A stretch of DNA of 64,000 nucleotides. Origin: Xylocopa sonorina (Eukaryota; Arthropoda; Insecta; Hymenoptera; Apidae). The first letter of the stretch is position 1, and every line of letters starts with the position of its first letter. Where the stretch lies: assembly GCF_050948175.1 (NCBI RefSeq), contig NW_027490244.1:717168-781167 (forward strand). The letters run 5' to 3'. Positions 28,101 through 39,100 of the stretch are shown here, piece by piece. The notes beneath the pieces are model-generated. The model did not search any database. It was given only the letters and a program-made list of their open reading frames with translations, and was not told where the DNA came from. A program made the translations under genes and the position numbers.

Positions 28101-30530
28101 GAAGTGTCATGTATACCTCGTATTCACTTCAAAAGAATGTAAATGCGACACTTCCTTGCTTGGAAATAGCGTTTGCAGATGACTACGTATCGTAGCATTA
28201 GTGCTCTAATGCTTCTCAGAACGCGACAGCGTTTCTCATGTCTGTGTTTCATGATAGTATATAATATTCCTTGCGTAGTGTCACGTATACCTCGCATACA
28301 TTTCAAATGAATGTAAATGCGACACTTCCTTGCTAGGAAATAGCGTTTGCAGATGTCCACGTATCGTAGCATTAGTGCTCTAATGCTTCTCGAAACGCGA
28401 CAGCGTTTCCCATTTCTATGTTTCATGATAGTATATAATATTCATTGCGATGGTAGTGTTAGGTATACCTCGCATACACTTCAAATGAATGTAAATGCGA
28501 CACTTCCTTGCTAGAAAATAGCGTTTGCAGATGTCTACGTATCGTGGAATTAGAGTTCTAATGCTTCTCAAAACACGATATCGCTTCTCATTTCTATGTT
28601 TCATGATAATATATAAAATTCTTTGTGAAGTGTTATGTATACCTCGTACTCACTTCAAAAGAATGTAAATGCGACACTTCCTTGCTAGGAAATAGCGTTT
28701 GCAGATGTCTACGTATCGTGGCACTAGAGTTCTAATGCTTCTCAAAACACGATATCGCTTCTCATTTCTATGTTTCATGATAATATATAAAATTCTTTGT
28801 GAAGTGTTACGTATACCTCGTACTCACTTCAAAAGAATGTAAATGCGACACTTCCTTGCTTGGAAATAGCGTTTGTAGATGTCTACGTATCGAAGCAATA
28901 GAGTTCTAGTCCTTCTTAAATCGCCATATTGCATCACATTTCTATGTTTCATGATAAGATATAATATCCATTCCGAAGTGTCATGTATACCTCGTATACA
29001 CTTCAAAAGAATGTAAATGCGACACTTCCTTGCTAGGAAATAGCGTTTGCAGATGTCTCCGTACCGAAGCAATAGAGTTCTATTACTTCTTAAAACGGGA
29101 TACCGCATCTCATTTCTATGTTTCATGATAAGGTATAATATTAATTGCGAAGTGTCATGTATAACTCCTATTCACTTCAAAAGAATGTAAATGCGACACT
29201 TCCTTGCTTGGAAATAGCGTTTGCAGATGTCTACGTATCGACGCAATAGTGTTCTAGTGCTTCTTAAATCGCCATATTACATCTCATTTCTATGTTTCAT
29301 GATAAGATATAATATTCATTGCGAAGTGTCATGTGTACCCCGTATTCCTTTCAAAAGAATGTAAATGCGACACTTCCTTGCTTGGAAATAGCGTTTGCAG
29401 ATGTCTACGTATCGACGCAATAGTGTTCTAATGCTTCTTAAATCGCCATATTACATCTCATTTCTATGTTTCATGATAAGATATAATATTCATTGCGAAG
29501 TGTCATGTATACCACGTATTCCAGTCAAAAGAATGTAAATGCGACACTTCCTTGCTTGGAAGTAGCGTTTGCACATGTCTACGTATCGAAGCAATAGAGT
29601 TCTAATGCTTCTTAACTCGCCATATTACATCTCATTTCTATGTTTCATGGTAAGGTATAATATTCATTGTGAAGTGTTATGTATACCTCGTATTCACTTC
29701 AAAAGAATGTAAATGCGACACTTCCTTGCAAGGAAATAGCGTTTGCAGATGTCTACGTATCGTGGCACTAGAGTTCTAATGCTTCTCAAAACACGATATC
29801 GCTTCTCATTTCTATGTTTCATGATAATATATAAAATTCTTTGTGAAGTGTTACGTATACCTCGTACTCACTTCAAAAGAATGTAAATGCGACACTTCCT
29901 TGCTTGGAAGTAGCGTTTGCACATGTCTACGTATCGAAGCAATAGAGTTCTAATGCTTCTTAAATCGCCATATTGCATCTCATTTCTATGTTTCATGATT
30001 AGATATAATATTCATTGTGGAGTGTTATGTATACCTCGTATTCACATCAAAAGAATGTAAACGCGACACTTCCTTGCTAGGAAGTAGCGTTTGCAGATGT
30101 CTACGTATCGAAGCAACAGAATTCTAGCGCTTCTTATATCGCCATATCGCATCGCATTTCTATGTTTCATGATAGGATAAAATATTCATTGCGGTGTGTC
30201 ATGTATACCTCGCGTACAATTCAAATGAATGTAAATGCGGCACTATCTTGCTAGGAAATAGCGCTTGCAGACGTCTGCGTATCGTAGCATTACAGTTCTA
30301 ATGCTTCTCAAAACGAGATGTCGCATCACATTTCTATGTTTCATGATAAGATATAATATTCATTGCGAAGTGTCATGTATACCTCGCGTACACTTCAAAT
30401 GAATGTAAATGCGACTCTGCCTTGCTGGGAAATAGCGTCTGCAGATATCTACGTATCGTAGCAATAAAGTTCTAATGCTTCTCAAAACGCGATATAGCAT
30501 CTCATTTCTATGTCCCATTATAAGGTATAA
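25190..30530. repeat. Nested HOR block: 1044-bp 6-mer plus kilobase-scale duplications
   Basis: The rare GTGGCACTAGAG variant marks six-monomer units at 25408, 26452, 28718 and 29762, with offsets of 1044, 2266 and 1044 bp. A larger duplication links about 25190-26550 to 28500-29860 at an offset of 3310 bp. A third segment links about 27277-27900 to 29891-30520 at 2614 bp, including the GCAACAGAATTCTAGCGC and TTGCAGACGTCTGCG variants. Copies look nearly identical base for base, so the exchanges are recent. Two of the offsets are four bases over a multiple of 174. This matches a small insertion near 28440-28460, which gives ATTGCGATGGTAGTG in place of the usual sequence. Confidence 0.8.
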
Positions 30531-31498
30531 TATTCATTGTGCATTGTTATGTATACCTCGTATTCACTTCAAAAGAATGTAAATACGACACTTCCTTAGG
30601 AAATAGCATTTGCAGATGTCTACGTATCGTAGCAATAAATTTCTAGTGCTTCTTAAATCGCGATATCGCATCTCATTTCTATGTCTCATGATAAGATATA
30701 ATATTCATTGTGCAGTGTTATGTATACCTTGTATTCACTTCAAAAGAATGTAAATGCGACACTTCCTTGCTTGGAAATAGCGTTTGCAGATATCTGCGTA
30801 TCGAAGCAATAGTGTTCTAATGCTTCTTAAATCGTCATATCGCATCTCATTTCTATGTTTCATGATGAGATATAATATTCATTGCGAAGTATCATGTATA
30901 CATCGTATTCCTCTCAAAAGAATGTAAATGCGACATTTCTTTGCTAGGAAGTAGCGTTTCCAGATGTCTACGTATCGAACCAATAGACTTCTAATGCTTC
31001 TTAAATCGCCATATCGCATCTCATTTCTATGTTTCATGATAAGATATAATATTCATTGTGCAGTGTTATGTATACCTCGTATTCACTTCAAAAGAATGTA
31101 AATGCGACACTTGCTTGCTAGGAAGTAGCGGTTGCAGATGTCTACGTATCGAAGCAATAGAATTCTAATGCTTCTCAAAACCCGATATCGCATCTGTTTT
31201 CTATGTTTCATGATATGATGTAATATTCATTGCGAAGTGCCATGCATACCACGCAGAAACTTCAAATGAATGTAAGTGCGACACTTCCTTCCTAGGAAGT
31301 AGCGTTGGCAGATGTCTACGTATCGAAGCAATTGAGTTCTAATGCTTCTTAAAACGCGATATCGTATCTCATTTTTATGTTTCATGTTAAGATTTAATAT
31401 TCATTGCGAAGTGTCAATTATACATCGTATTCACTACAAAAGAATGTAAATGCGACACTTCCGTGCCAGGAAATAGCGTTTGCAGATGTCTACGTATC

Positions 31499-31502
31499 GA
31501 AG
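31499..31502. repeat. Left target-site duplication (GAAG) of the 31.5-kb insertion
   Basis: GAAG lies immediately before the TGTGACGTCA start of the inserted element. The satellite monomer normally reads TATCGAAGCAATAG. Here it reads TATCGAAG and then switches to non-satellite sequence. Confidence 0.85.
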
Positions 31503-31504
31503 TG

Positions 31505-31512
31505 TGACGTCA
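31505..31512. promoter_or_regulatory. CRE-type palindrome TGACGTCA at the LTR 5' end
   Basis: A perfect 8-bp TGACGTCA palindrome, the consensus binding site of CREB/ATF bZIP factors, overlaps the left terminus of the element. The other LTR in this window has the same palindrome near its left end. Function is inferred from the motif alone. Confidence 0.4.
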
Positions 31513-31589
31513 GGCGTGCCGCCTGCCACCCTCTCAACGCACCACAGCAACCACCCTCACGCGCCTGCACCACAGGCAACACCTAGGCG

Positions 31590-31860
31590 CAACTCGCCGT
31601 CTCACTCAGGCCAAGGGCTACGACCATCGACTCGCTCGCACTCGCAGAGGTGCTCGCCGTCTCTCTCACTGCAAGGGACCTACCCTCCGTCTCACTCGCA
31701 CCCGCAGAGGTGTTCGCCACCTCTCTCGCTCCAAGGGCAACACACTCTGTCCCACTCGCACCGAGGACCATGTGCGCTGTCTCGCTCCCACTCAAGGAGT
31801 CAACCACCGTCTCACTCTTACCTGCAGGGAAACTCGCCCTCTCGCTCACTCCAGGGACGT
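31590..31860. repeat. Degenerate 60-bp minisatellite inside the LTR
   Basis: About 4.5 copies of a 60-bp unit made of two related 30-bp halves. CTCGCCGTCTC-like starts lie at 31593, 31653, 31713, 31773 and 31833, and GCAGAGGTG occurs at 31644 and 31704. Because 60 is a multiple of three, several frames stay open across it. The plus-strand 31480-31968 frame shows a 20-residue Ser/His/Pro-rich period but begins in satellite sequence (MQMSTYRS) before entering the LTR. The 31650-32030 frame and the minus-strand 31583-31849 frame are also open. These overlapping frames look like repeat artefacts rather than a gene. Confidence 0.8.
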
Positions 31861-32309
31861 ACCAGGAGAATCAACCTCTACGAGATCCGACGACGGGAAC
31901 CCTCACCGTACAAAGGACTCTACGATTTCACCATCCCAAATCTGCCATGCCCAAAATACTATTTCTAAGATTAATAATTAACATTATATATATACTCCTA
32001 CATTCTAAGCTCTGTATTCCTAGCTCATAGAATTTACACGACACAACTTTATAACGACACAAACAACACACATTTTACATTTAAGGCGTAATTTCTAATT
32101 TCATACTTGTACCTCTATATTCATAAGTTGCGCTAATTACGTAAGCCGCGACGCGCGAAATCGCGACCGCCTCAGCGGCACGCGCCGCTAGCCCCACCAC
32201 GCAACGCCGAGACCCCACTCCGGCGTCTACATACTCCCACCTATGTTCGCACGCGACCGAAGCGCTCCGAGAGTCGAAGAGGTCGCAGGCGCATCTTGGG
32301 AGACACAGC

Positions 32310-32384
32310 CAATTACAGACAGTCAATTACAGACAGTCATGACGGACAGTCAGACACAGTCAGTCGGTACCGTCAGTACGGTAC
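32310..32384. repeat. Short direct repeats and a dyad in the LTR
   Basis: CAATTACAGACAGT is repeated directly with a 14-bp period and is followed by GACAGTCAG-like units. The stretch ends in a perfect inverted repeat, GTACCG at 32367-32372 and CGGTAC at 32379-32384, with a 6-nt spacer. It could fold in RNA or bind a dimeric protein, but no specific role can be assigned. Confidence 0.5.
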
Positions 32385-32889
32385 AGTTCTATCTCGCCTT
32401 CGGGCACTTCTAATTCCAAGTCTCTTCCAAGTCGCGCCTTAGGGCCGTCGCGCAGCCTCGATGAGGTTCCTAGTTCTAAAGTCTTTGTTCTAATTCCTAA
32501 TTCATAGTTAACCTAGTCTTAATACTTAGAAATAATTGTTCTTGTACTCTTTGATTTAGAATATACTTTATTATTTTTCTACCACATCAAGTTCTAGTTC
32601 ATTCCAACTCCATTTCTAAATTCAATTTTATTTTAATACAAATTCTTCCAAGTTCGTAACAACTTGAGTGTTTACAAACGAACTCTTCGCGCCGCGAGGA
32701 AGAATTTAATCCATTATCTCGTGCGGAATACGTTGGTAAAACGCCAGAATTCTTCGTTCATCGACGGACGGCGACATTCATCGCAGCTTCCACCGTCACA
32801 ACGCCGATTCCAGCCAGCCGTACGCCGACTCCTCCCCCGAGAACGACCTTCGACGATCGCCACATCTGAAAGCAGAAGAGAGAAAGGTA

Positions 32890-32895
32890 AATAAA
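32890..32895 (+). terminator. Candidate LTR polyadenylation signal AATAAA
   Basis: A plus-strand AATAAA lies about 160 bp before the right end of the LTR, where a polyadenylation signal would be plausible if the element reads left to right. The hexamer is common by chance and orientation is not otherwise established. Confidence 0.25.
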
Positions 32896-33056
32896 ATCCT
32901 TCCTTACACGCGTTCGCGATTGTTTAAGGTGCCCGCGTCTTGCCAGAATCGACGGACCCGGTCATACGCGCTTTATACCGGACCGAATTCGCGACTAAAA
33001 GGCTTGTGTCATTCAGCCTCCTGGGATACGAATAATTTGTTCGCCAGGACGTGACA

Positions 33057-33060
33057 GAAG
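33057..33060. repeat. Right target-site duplication (GAAG) of the 31.5-kb insertion
   Basis: GAAG directly follows the CGTGACA end of the element, and the satellite resumes with CAATAGAGTTCTAATGC. Deleting the element and one GAAG restores a normal monomer. Confidence 0.85.
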
Positions 33061-34109
33061 CAATAGAGTTCTAATGCCTCTTAAATAGAGTTATCGCATC
33101 TCTTTTCTATGTTTTATGATAAGATATAATATTCATTACCAAGTGTCTTGTATACCTCGCATACTCCTCAAATGAATGTAAATGCGACTCTTCCTTGCTA
33201 GGAAATAGCGTTTGCAGATGTCTACGTATCGTAGCATCAGAGATCTAACGCTTCTCAAAACGCGATATCGCATCTCATTTCTATTCTCATGCTAAGATAT
33301 AATAATAATTGCGAAGTGTCATGTATACCTCGCATGCGCTTCAAGTGAATGTAAATGCGACACTTCCTTGGTAGGAAATAGCGTTTGCAGATGTCTACGT
33401 ATCGAAGCAATAGTGTTCTAATGCTTCTTAAATCGCGATATCGAATCTCATTTCTATCTATCCTGATAAGATATAATATTCATTGTGGAGTGTTATGTCT
33501 ACATCGTACTCGCTTCAAAAGAATGCAAATGCGACACTTCCTTCCTAGGAAATAGCGTTGGCAGATGTCTACGTCCCCAAGCAATTAAGTTCTAATGCTT
33601 CTTAAAACGCGATATCGTATCTCATTTTTATGTTTCATGATAAGATATAATATTCATTGCGAAGTGTCATGTATACCTTGCATACACTTCAAATGAATGT
33701 AAATGCGACACTTCCTATCTTCGAAATAGCGTTTGCAGATGTCTACGTATCAAAGCTATAAATTTCAAATCTTTCTTAAAACGCGATATCGCATCTCATT
33801 CCTATGTTTCATGATAAGATATAATATTCATTGCGAAGCGTCAAGTATACCTCGCATACACTTCAAACGAATGTAAATGCGAGACTTCCTTGCTAGGAAA
33901 TATCGTTTGCAGATGTCTGCGTATCATAGCAATGGAGTTCTTATACTGCCTACAACGCGATATCGCATCTCATTTCTATGTTTCATGATAAGATATAATA
34001 TTCATTGCCAAGTGTTTTGTATACCTCGCATACTCCTCAAATGAATATAATGCGACTCTTCCTTGCTAGGAAATAGCGTTTACAGATGTCTACGTATCGT
34101 AGCAATAGC

Positions 34110-34580
34110 GTTCTAATGCTTCTCAAAACGCAGATATCGCGACACATTTCTGTGTTTCACGATAGGATACAATATTCTTAGCGAAGTGTCATCTATAGAA
34201 AGTATTCACTTCAAAACAATGTGACTGTGGCACTTTCTACCTAGGAAATTACGTTTCCAGATGCCTACGTACCGTAGCATTAAATTTCTGATACTTCTTA
34301 AAACGCGATATCGCATCACATTTCAATATTTTATAGTAACATATAATATTCATTGTGGAGTGTTACGTATACCTGGTATTCACTTGAAAAGAATGTAAAT
34401 GCGACACTTCCTTGCTAGGAAATAGCGTTTACAGATGCCTACTTATGGCAGCATTAGTGTTCTAATGCTACTCAAAACGCGATATCGCATCGCATTTCTA
34501 TGTTTCATGATAGGGTATAACATACATTGCGAAGTGTCGTGTATACCTCGTATTTACTTCAAAAGAAAGTAAATGCGACA
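34110..34580. repeat. Block duplicated at about 37414-37880
   Basis: Nearly three monomers with rare markers (GGATACAATATTCTTAGCG, CAATGTGACTGTGGCAC, TTTTATAGTAACATATAAT, AAGAAAGTAAATGCG) recur about 3304 bp downstream, within 2 bp of 19 monomers. The similarity ends just after AAGAAAGTAAATGCGACACTT. There the left copy continues GCTTGCTAGG and the right copy continues ACATGCTAGG of the next subfamily, so the right-hand breakpoint coincides with the subfamily boundary at about 37880. Confidence 0.75.
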
Positions 34581-35824
34581 CTTGCTTGCTAGGAAGTAGC
34601 GTTTGCAGATGTCTACGTATGGAAGCAATAGAGTTCTAATGCTCCTCAAAACACGATATCGCACCTCATTTGTATGTTTCATGATAAGATATAATACACA
34701 TTGAGGAGGGTTATGTATACCTCGTATTCACCTGAAAAGATTGTAAATGCGACACTTCCTTGGTAGGAAATGGCGATTGCAGATGTCTACGTATCGAAGC
34801 AATATAGTTCTCATGCTTCTTAAAATGGGATATCGAATCTCATTTCTATGTTTCATAATGAAATATAATATTCGTCGCGACGTGTCATGTATACCTCGTA
34901 CTCACTTCAGAAGAATGTAAATTCGACACTTCCTTGCTAGGTTATAGCGTTTGCAGATGTCTAATTATCGTAGCAATATAGTTCTAATGCTTCTTAAGAC
35001 GCGATATCGCATCTCATGTCTATGTTTCTTGAAAAGGTATAATATTCATTGCGAAGTGTCATGTATACCTCGTATTCACTTCAAAAAAATGTAAATGCAA
35101 CACTTCCTTGCTAGAAAGTAGCGTTTGCAGATGTGTACGTATCGAAGCAATAGAGTTCTAATGTTCCTTAGAACGCGATATAGCCAGCCATTTCCATGTT
35201 ACATGGTAAGATATAATACACATTGCGAAGTGTCATGTATACCTCGGATACACTTCAAATGAATGTAAATGCGACACGTAGTTGCTATTAAATAGCGTTT
35301 GCAGATGTCTACGTATCGAAGCAATAGAGTTCTAATGCTCCTTAGAACGCGATATAGCATGCCATTTTCATAGTTCATGATAAGATATAATAGTCATTGC
35401 GAAGTGTCATGTATACCACGCATACACATCAACTGAATGTAATTGCGACACTTCCTTGCTAGGAAGTAGCGTCTGCAGATGTCTACGTATCAAAGCAGTA
35501 GAGCTCTAATGCTTCTTAAAACGCGATATCGCATCTCACTTCTATGTTTCATTATAAGATATACTATTCATTGCGAAGTGTCATGTGTAGCTCGCATACA
35601 CTTCAAATGACTGTAAACGCAAAACTTCCATGCTAGGAAATATCGTTTGTCGATGCCCAAGTATCGTAGCAATAGAGTTCTGATGCTTATTAAGACGCGA
35701 AATCGCATCCCACTTCTATGTTTCTTTATAAGATATAATATTCATTGAAACGTGTAATGTATAGCTCGGATACACTTCAAAAGAATGTAAATGCGACACT
35801 TCCTTGCTAGGAAATAGCGTTTGC

Positions 35825-36171
35825 AGATGCCTACGTATCGTGGCATTAGAGTTCTAATGCTTCTTAAATCGCCATATCGCATCTCATTTCTATGTTCTTG
35901 ATAAGATATAATATTCATTGTGCAGTGTTATGTATATCTCGTCTATACTTCAAATGGATGTAAATGCGACACTTCCTTGCTAGGAAATAGCGTTTGCAGA
36001 TGCCTACGTATCGTGGCATTAGAGTTCTAATGCTTCTTAAATCGCCATATCGCATCTCATTTCTATGTTCTTGATAAGATATAATATTCATTGTGCAGTG
36101 TTATGTATATCTCGTCTATACTTCAAATGGATGTAAATGCGACACTTCCTTGCTAGGAAATAGCGTTTGCA
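35825..36171. repeat. Recent tandem duplication of a 173-bp monomer
   Basis: Two adjacent monomers are essentially identical, including a shared deletion giving TATGTTCTTGATAAG and the ATATCTCGTCTATACTTC variant. CTACGTATCGTGGCATT begins at 35831 and 36004, a 173-bp spacing. The shared private variants show a single-unit unequal exchange. Confidence 0.75.
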
Positions 36172-39100
36172 GATGTCTACGTATCGAAGCAATAGACATC
36201 TAATGCTTCATAAATCGCCATATCGCATCTCAATTCTATGTTTCATGATAAGATATAATATTCATTGTGAAGTGTCATGTATACTTCGTATTCCTTTCAA
36301 AAGAATGTAAATGCGACACTCCCTTGTTAGGAAGTAGCGTTTGCAGGTGTCTACGTATCGAAGCAATAGTGTTCTAATTCTTCTTAAATCGCGATATCGC
36401 ATCTCATCTCTATGTTTCATGATAAGATATAATATTCATTGTGGAGTGTTATGTATACGTCGTATTCACTTTAAAAGAATGTAAATGCGACAATTCCCTG
36501 CTGGGAAATAGCGTTTGCCGATGTCTACGTATCGAAGCAGTAGAGTTCTAATGCTTCTTAAATAGCCATATCGCATCTCATTTCTATGTTTCATGATAAG
36601 ATGTAACATTCATTGTGCAGTGTTATGTATATCTCGTCTATACCTCAAATGGATGTAAATGCGACACTTCCTTGCTAGGAAATAGCGTTTGCAGATGTCT
36701 ACGTATCGTGGCATTAGAGTTCTAATGCTTCTTAAATCGCCATATCGCATCTCATTTCTATGCTTCATGATAAGATATAATATTCATTGTGCAGTGTTAT
36801 GTATATCTCGTCTATACTTCAAATGGATGTAAATGCGACACTTCCTTGCTAGGAAGTAGCGTTTTCAGGTGTCAACGTATCGTGGCATTAGAGTTCTAAT
36901 GCTTCTCAAAACACGATATCGCTACTCATTACTATGCTTCATGGTAATATATAATATTCATTGTGGAGTGTTATGTATACCTCGTATTCACTTCAAAAGA
37001 ATATAAATGCGACACCTCCTTGCTAGGAAATAGCGTTTGCAGATGTCTACGTATCGAAGCAATAGAGATCTAAAACCTTCTAATTCGCGATATCGCATCT
37101 CATTTCTATGTTTCATGATAAGATATAATATTCATTGTGGAGTCTTATGTATACCTCGTATTCGTTGCAAAAGAATGTAAATGCGACTCGTCCTTGCTAG
37201 GAAGTAGCGTTCGCAGATGCCTACGTATCGAAGCAATAGTGTTCTAATGATTCTTAAATCGCGATATCGCATCTCATTTCAGTGTTTCATGATAAGATAT
37301 AGTATTCATTGTGTAGTGTTATGAATACCTCGTATTCACTTCAAAAGAATGTAAATGTGACACTTCCTTGCTAGGAAATAGCGTTTGCATATGTCTACGT
37401 ATCGTAGCAATAGATTTCTAATGCTTCTCAAAACGCGATATCGCTACACATTTCTGTGTTTCATGATAGGATACAATATTCTTAGCGAAGTGTCATCTAT
37501 AGAACGTATTCACTTCAAAACAATGTGACTGTGGCACTTTCTACCTAGGAAATTACGTTTCCAGATGCCTACGTACGGTAGCATTAAATTTCTGATACTT
37601 CTTAAAACGCGATATCACATCACATTTCAATATTTTATAGTAACATATAATATTCATTGTGGAGTGTTACGTATACCTGGTATTCACTTGAAAAGAATGT
37701 AAATGCGACACTTCCTTGCTAGGAAATAGCGTTTACAGATGCCTACTTATGGCAGCATTAGTGTTCTAATGCTACTCAAAACGCGATATCGCATCGCATT
37801 TCTATGTTTCATGATAGGGTATAACATACATTGCGAAGTGTCGTGTATACCTCGTATTTACTTCAAAAGAAAGTAAATGCGACACTTACATGCTAGGAAA
37901 TAGCGTTTGCAGATGTCTACGTATCGTAGCAATAGAGTTCTAATGCTTCTTAGAACGAGATGTCGCATCTCACTGCTATGTTTCATGATAAGAAATATTA
38001 TTCATTATGGAGTGTTATGTATACCTCGTATTCACTTCAAAAGAATGTAAATGCGACACTCCCATGCTAGGAAATATTGTTTGCAGATGTCTACGTATCA
38101 CAGCAATAGAGTACTAATGCTTCTCAAAACGAGATGTCGCATTTCATTTCCATGTTTCGAGATAAGATGTAATACTCATTGCGATGTGTTATGTATACCT
38201 CGTATTCACTTCAAATGAATATAAATGCGAAACTTCCATGCTAGGAAATAGGGTTTACAGATGTCTACGTATCGTAGCAATAGAGTTCTAATTCATCTCA
38301 AAACGCGATATCGTAACTCATTCCTATGTTTCATGATAAGATATAATACTCATTGCGAAGTGCCATGTATACCTCATACTCACTACAAAAGAATGTAAAT
38401 GCGACACTCCCATGCTAGGAAATATTGTTTGCAGATGTCTACGTATCACAGCAATAGAGTACTAATGCTTCTTAAAGCGAGATGTTGTATTTCATTACTA
38501 TGTTTCGTAATAAGATATAATATTCATTGTGTAATGTTATGTATACCTCGTATTCACTTTAACGGAATGTAAGTGCGACATTTCCATGCTAGGAAATTGC
38601 GTTTGCAGATGTCTACGTATCGTTGCAATAGAGTTCTAATGCTACTTAAAACGAGATGTCGCATTTCATATCTTGTTTCGTGATAAGATATAACATTCAT
38701 TGTGTAATGTTATGTATACCTCGTATTCACTTCAATGGAATGTAAGTGCGATATTTCCTTGCTAGCAAATATTGTTTGCAGATGTCTACGTATATTAGCA
38801 ATAGAGTACTAATGCTTCTTAAAACGAGATGTCGTATTTCATTTCTATGTTTCTTAATAAAATATAACATTCATTGTGTAATGTTATGTATACCTCGTAT
38901 TCACTTCAATGGAATGTAAGTGCGACATTTCCTTGCTAGGAAATATTGTTTGCAGATGTCTACGTATATTAGCAATAGAGTTCTAATGCTTCTCAGAACG
39001 CGATATAGCACCTCATTCCTATGTTTCATGATAAAATATAATATTCATTGCGAAGTGTCATGTACACCTCGTATTCACTTCAAAAGGATGTAAATGCGAC

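Larger units (their letters stand above)
20151..31502. repeat. 174-bp satellite array, third domain (TATCGAAGCAATAG subfamily), left of LTR
   Basis: About 65 monomers of the same 174-bp satellite but a clearly different subfamily. TATCGAAGCAATAG replaces TATCGTAGCAATAG, CGCCATATTACATCTCATTT replaces CGCGATATCGC, CTTCCTTGCTTGGAA or GGAAGTAGCG is common, and GTGGAGTGTTATG often replaces GCGAAGTGTCATG. Because A replaces T in CGAAG, the CTACG-TAT-CGTAG dyad of the other domains is lost. A second type with GATAATATATAAAATTC and CGACAGCGTTTC is interleaved. The many 60-100 residue minus-strand frames here (for example 21860-22162, 25514-25816, 28824-29126) share a 58-residue period set by the monomer and are not genes. 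Confidence 0.95.
31503..33056. mobile_element. Solo-LTR-like insertion in the satellite (1554 bp)
   Basis: Non-satellite, relatively GC-rich DNA interrupts one monomer exactly between TATCGAAG and CAATAG. It begins TGTGACGTC and ends GACGTGACA, a terminal inverted repeat matching at 8 of 9 positions with the TG...CA ends typical of LTRs. It is flanked by a perfect GAAG duplication. There is no second copy of its own ends inside and no gag, pol or env-like reading frame, so a solo LTR produced by LTR-LTR recombination is the simplest reading. Internal features are a 60-bp minisatellite, a GTACCG/CGGTAC dyad and one AATAAA. A 4-bp duplication fits several LTR superfamilies, so none is assigned. 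A non-autonomous DNA element is the alternative. Confidence 0.83.
33057..37880. repeat. 174-bp satellite array, third domain continued, right of LTR
   Basis: About 28 monomers of the TATCGAAG subfamily that also lies left of the LTR, but more heterogeneous: TATTTTATAGTAACATATA and TGTGGCACTTTCTACC variants occur here. A marked pair of monomers at 35450-35810 (AAGTAGCGTCTGCAGATG, ATGACTGTAAACGC) matches 23800-24180. Once the LTR and one target copy are removed, the offset is 10092 bp, exactly 58 monomers. Before the LTR landed, the two sides were therefore one continuous array in register. The change to the next domain is abrupt near 37880. Confidence 0.93.

Noticed and set aside
1..31502. Possible CRISPR array because of regular repeats
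   Set aside because: The whole 174-bp unit is repeated with no unique spacers between short repeats, and the context is eukaryotic satellite DNA.
32664..32894. 76-codon frame and the minus-strand 32081-32326 frame within the first LTR as coding genes
   Set aside because: They are short, basic or low-complexity, lack any gag/pol motif, and lie wholly inside the solo-LTR-like insertion.
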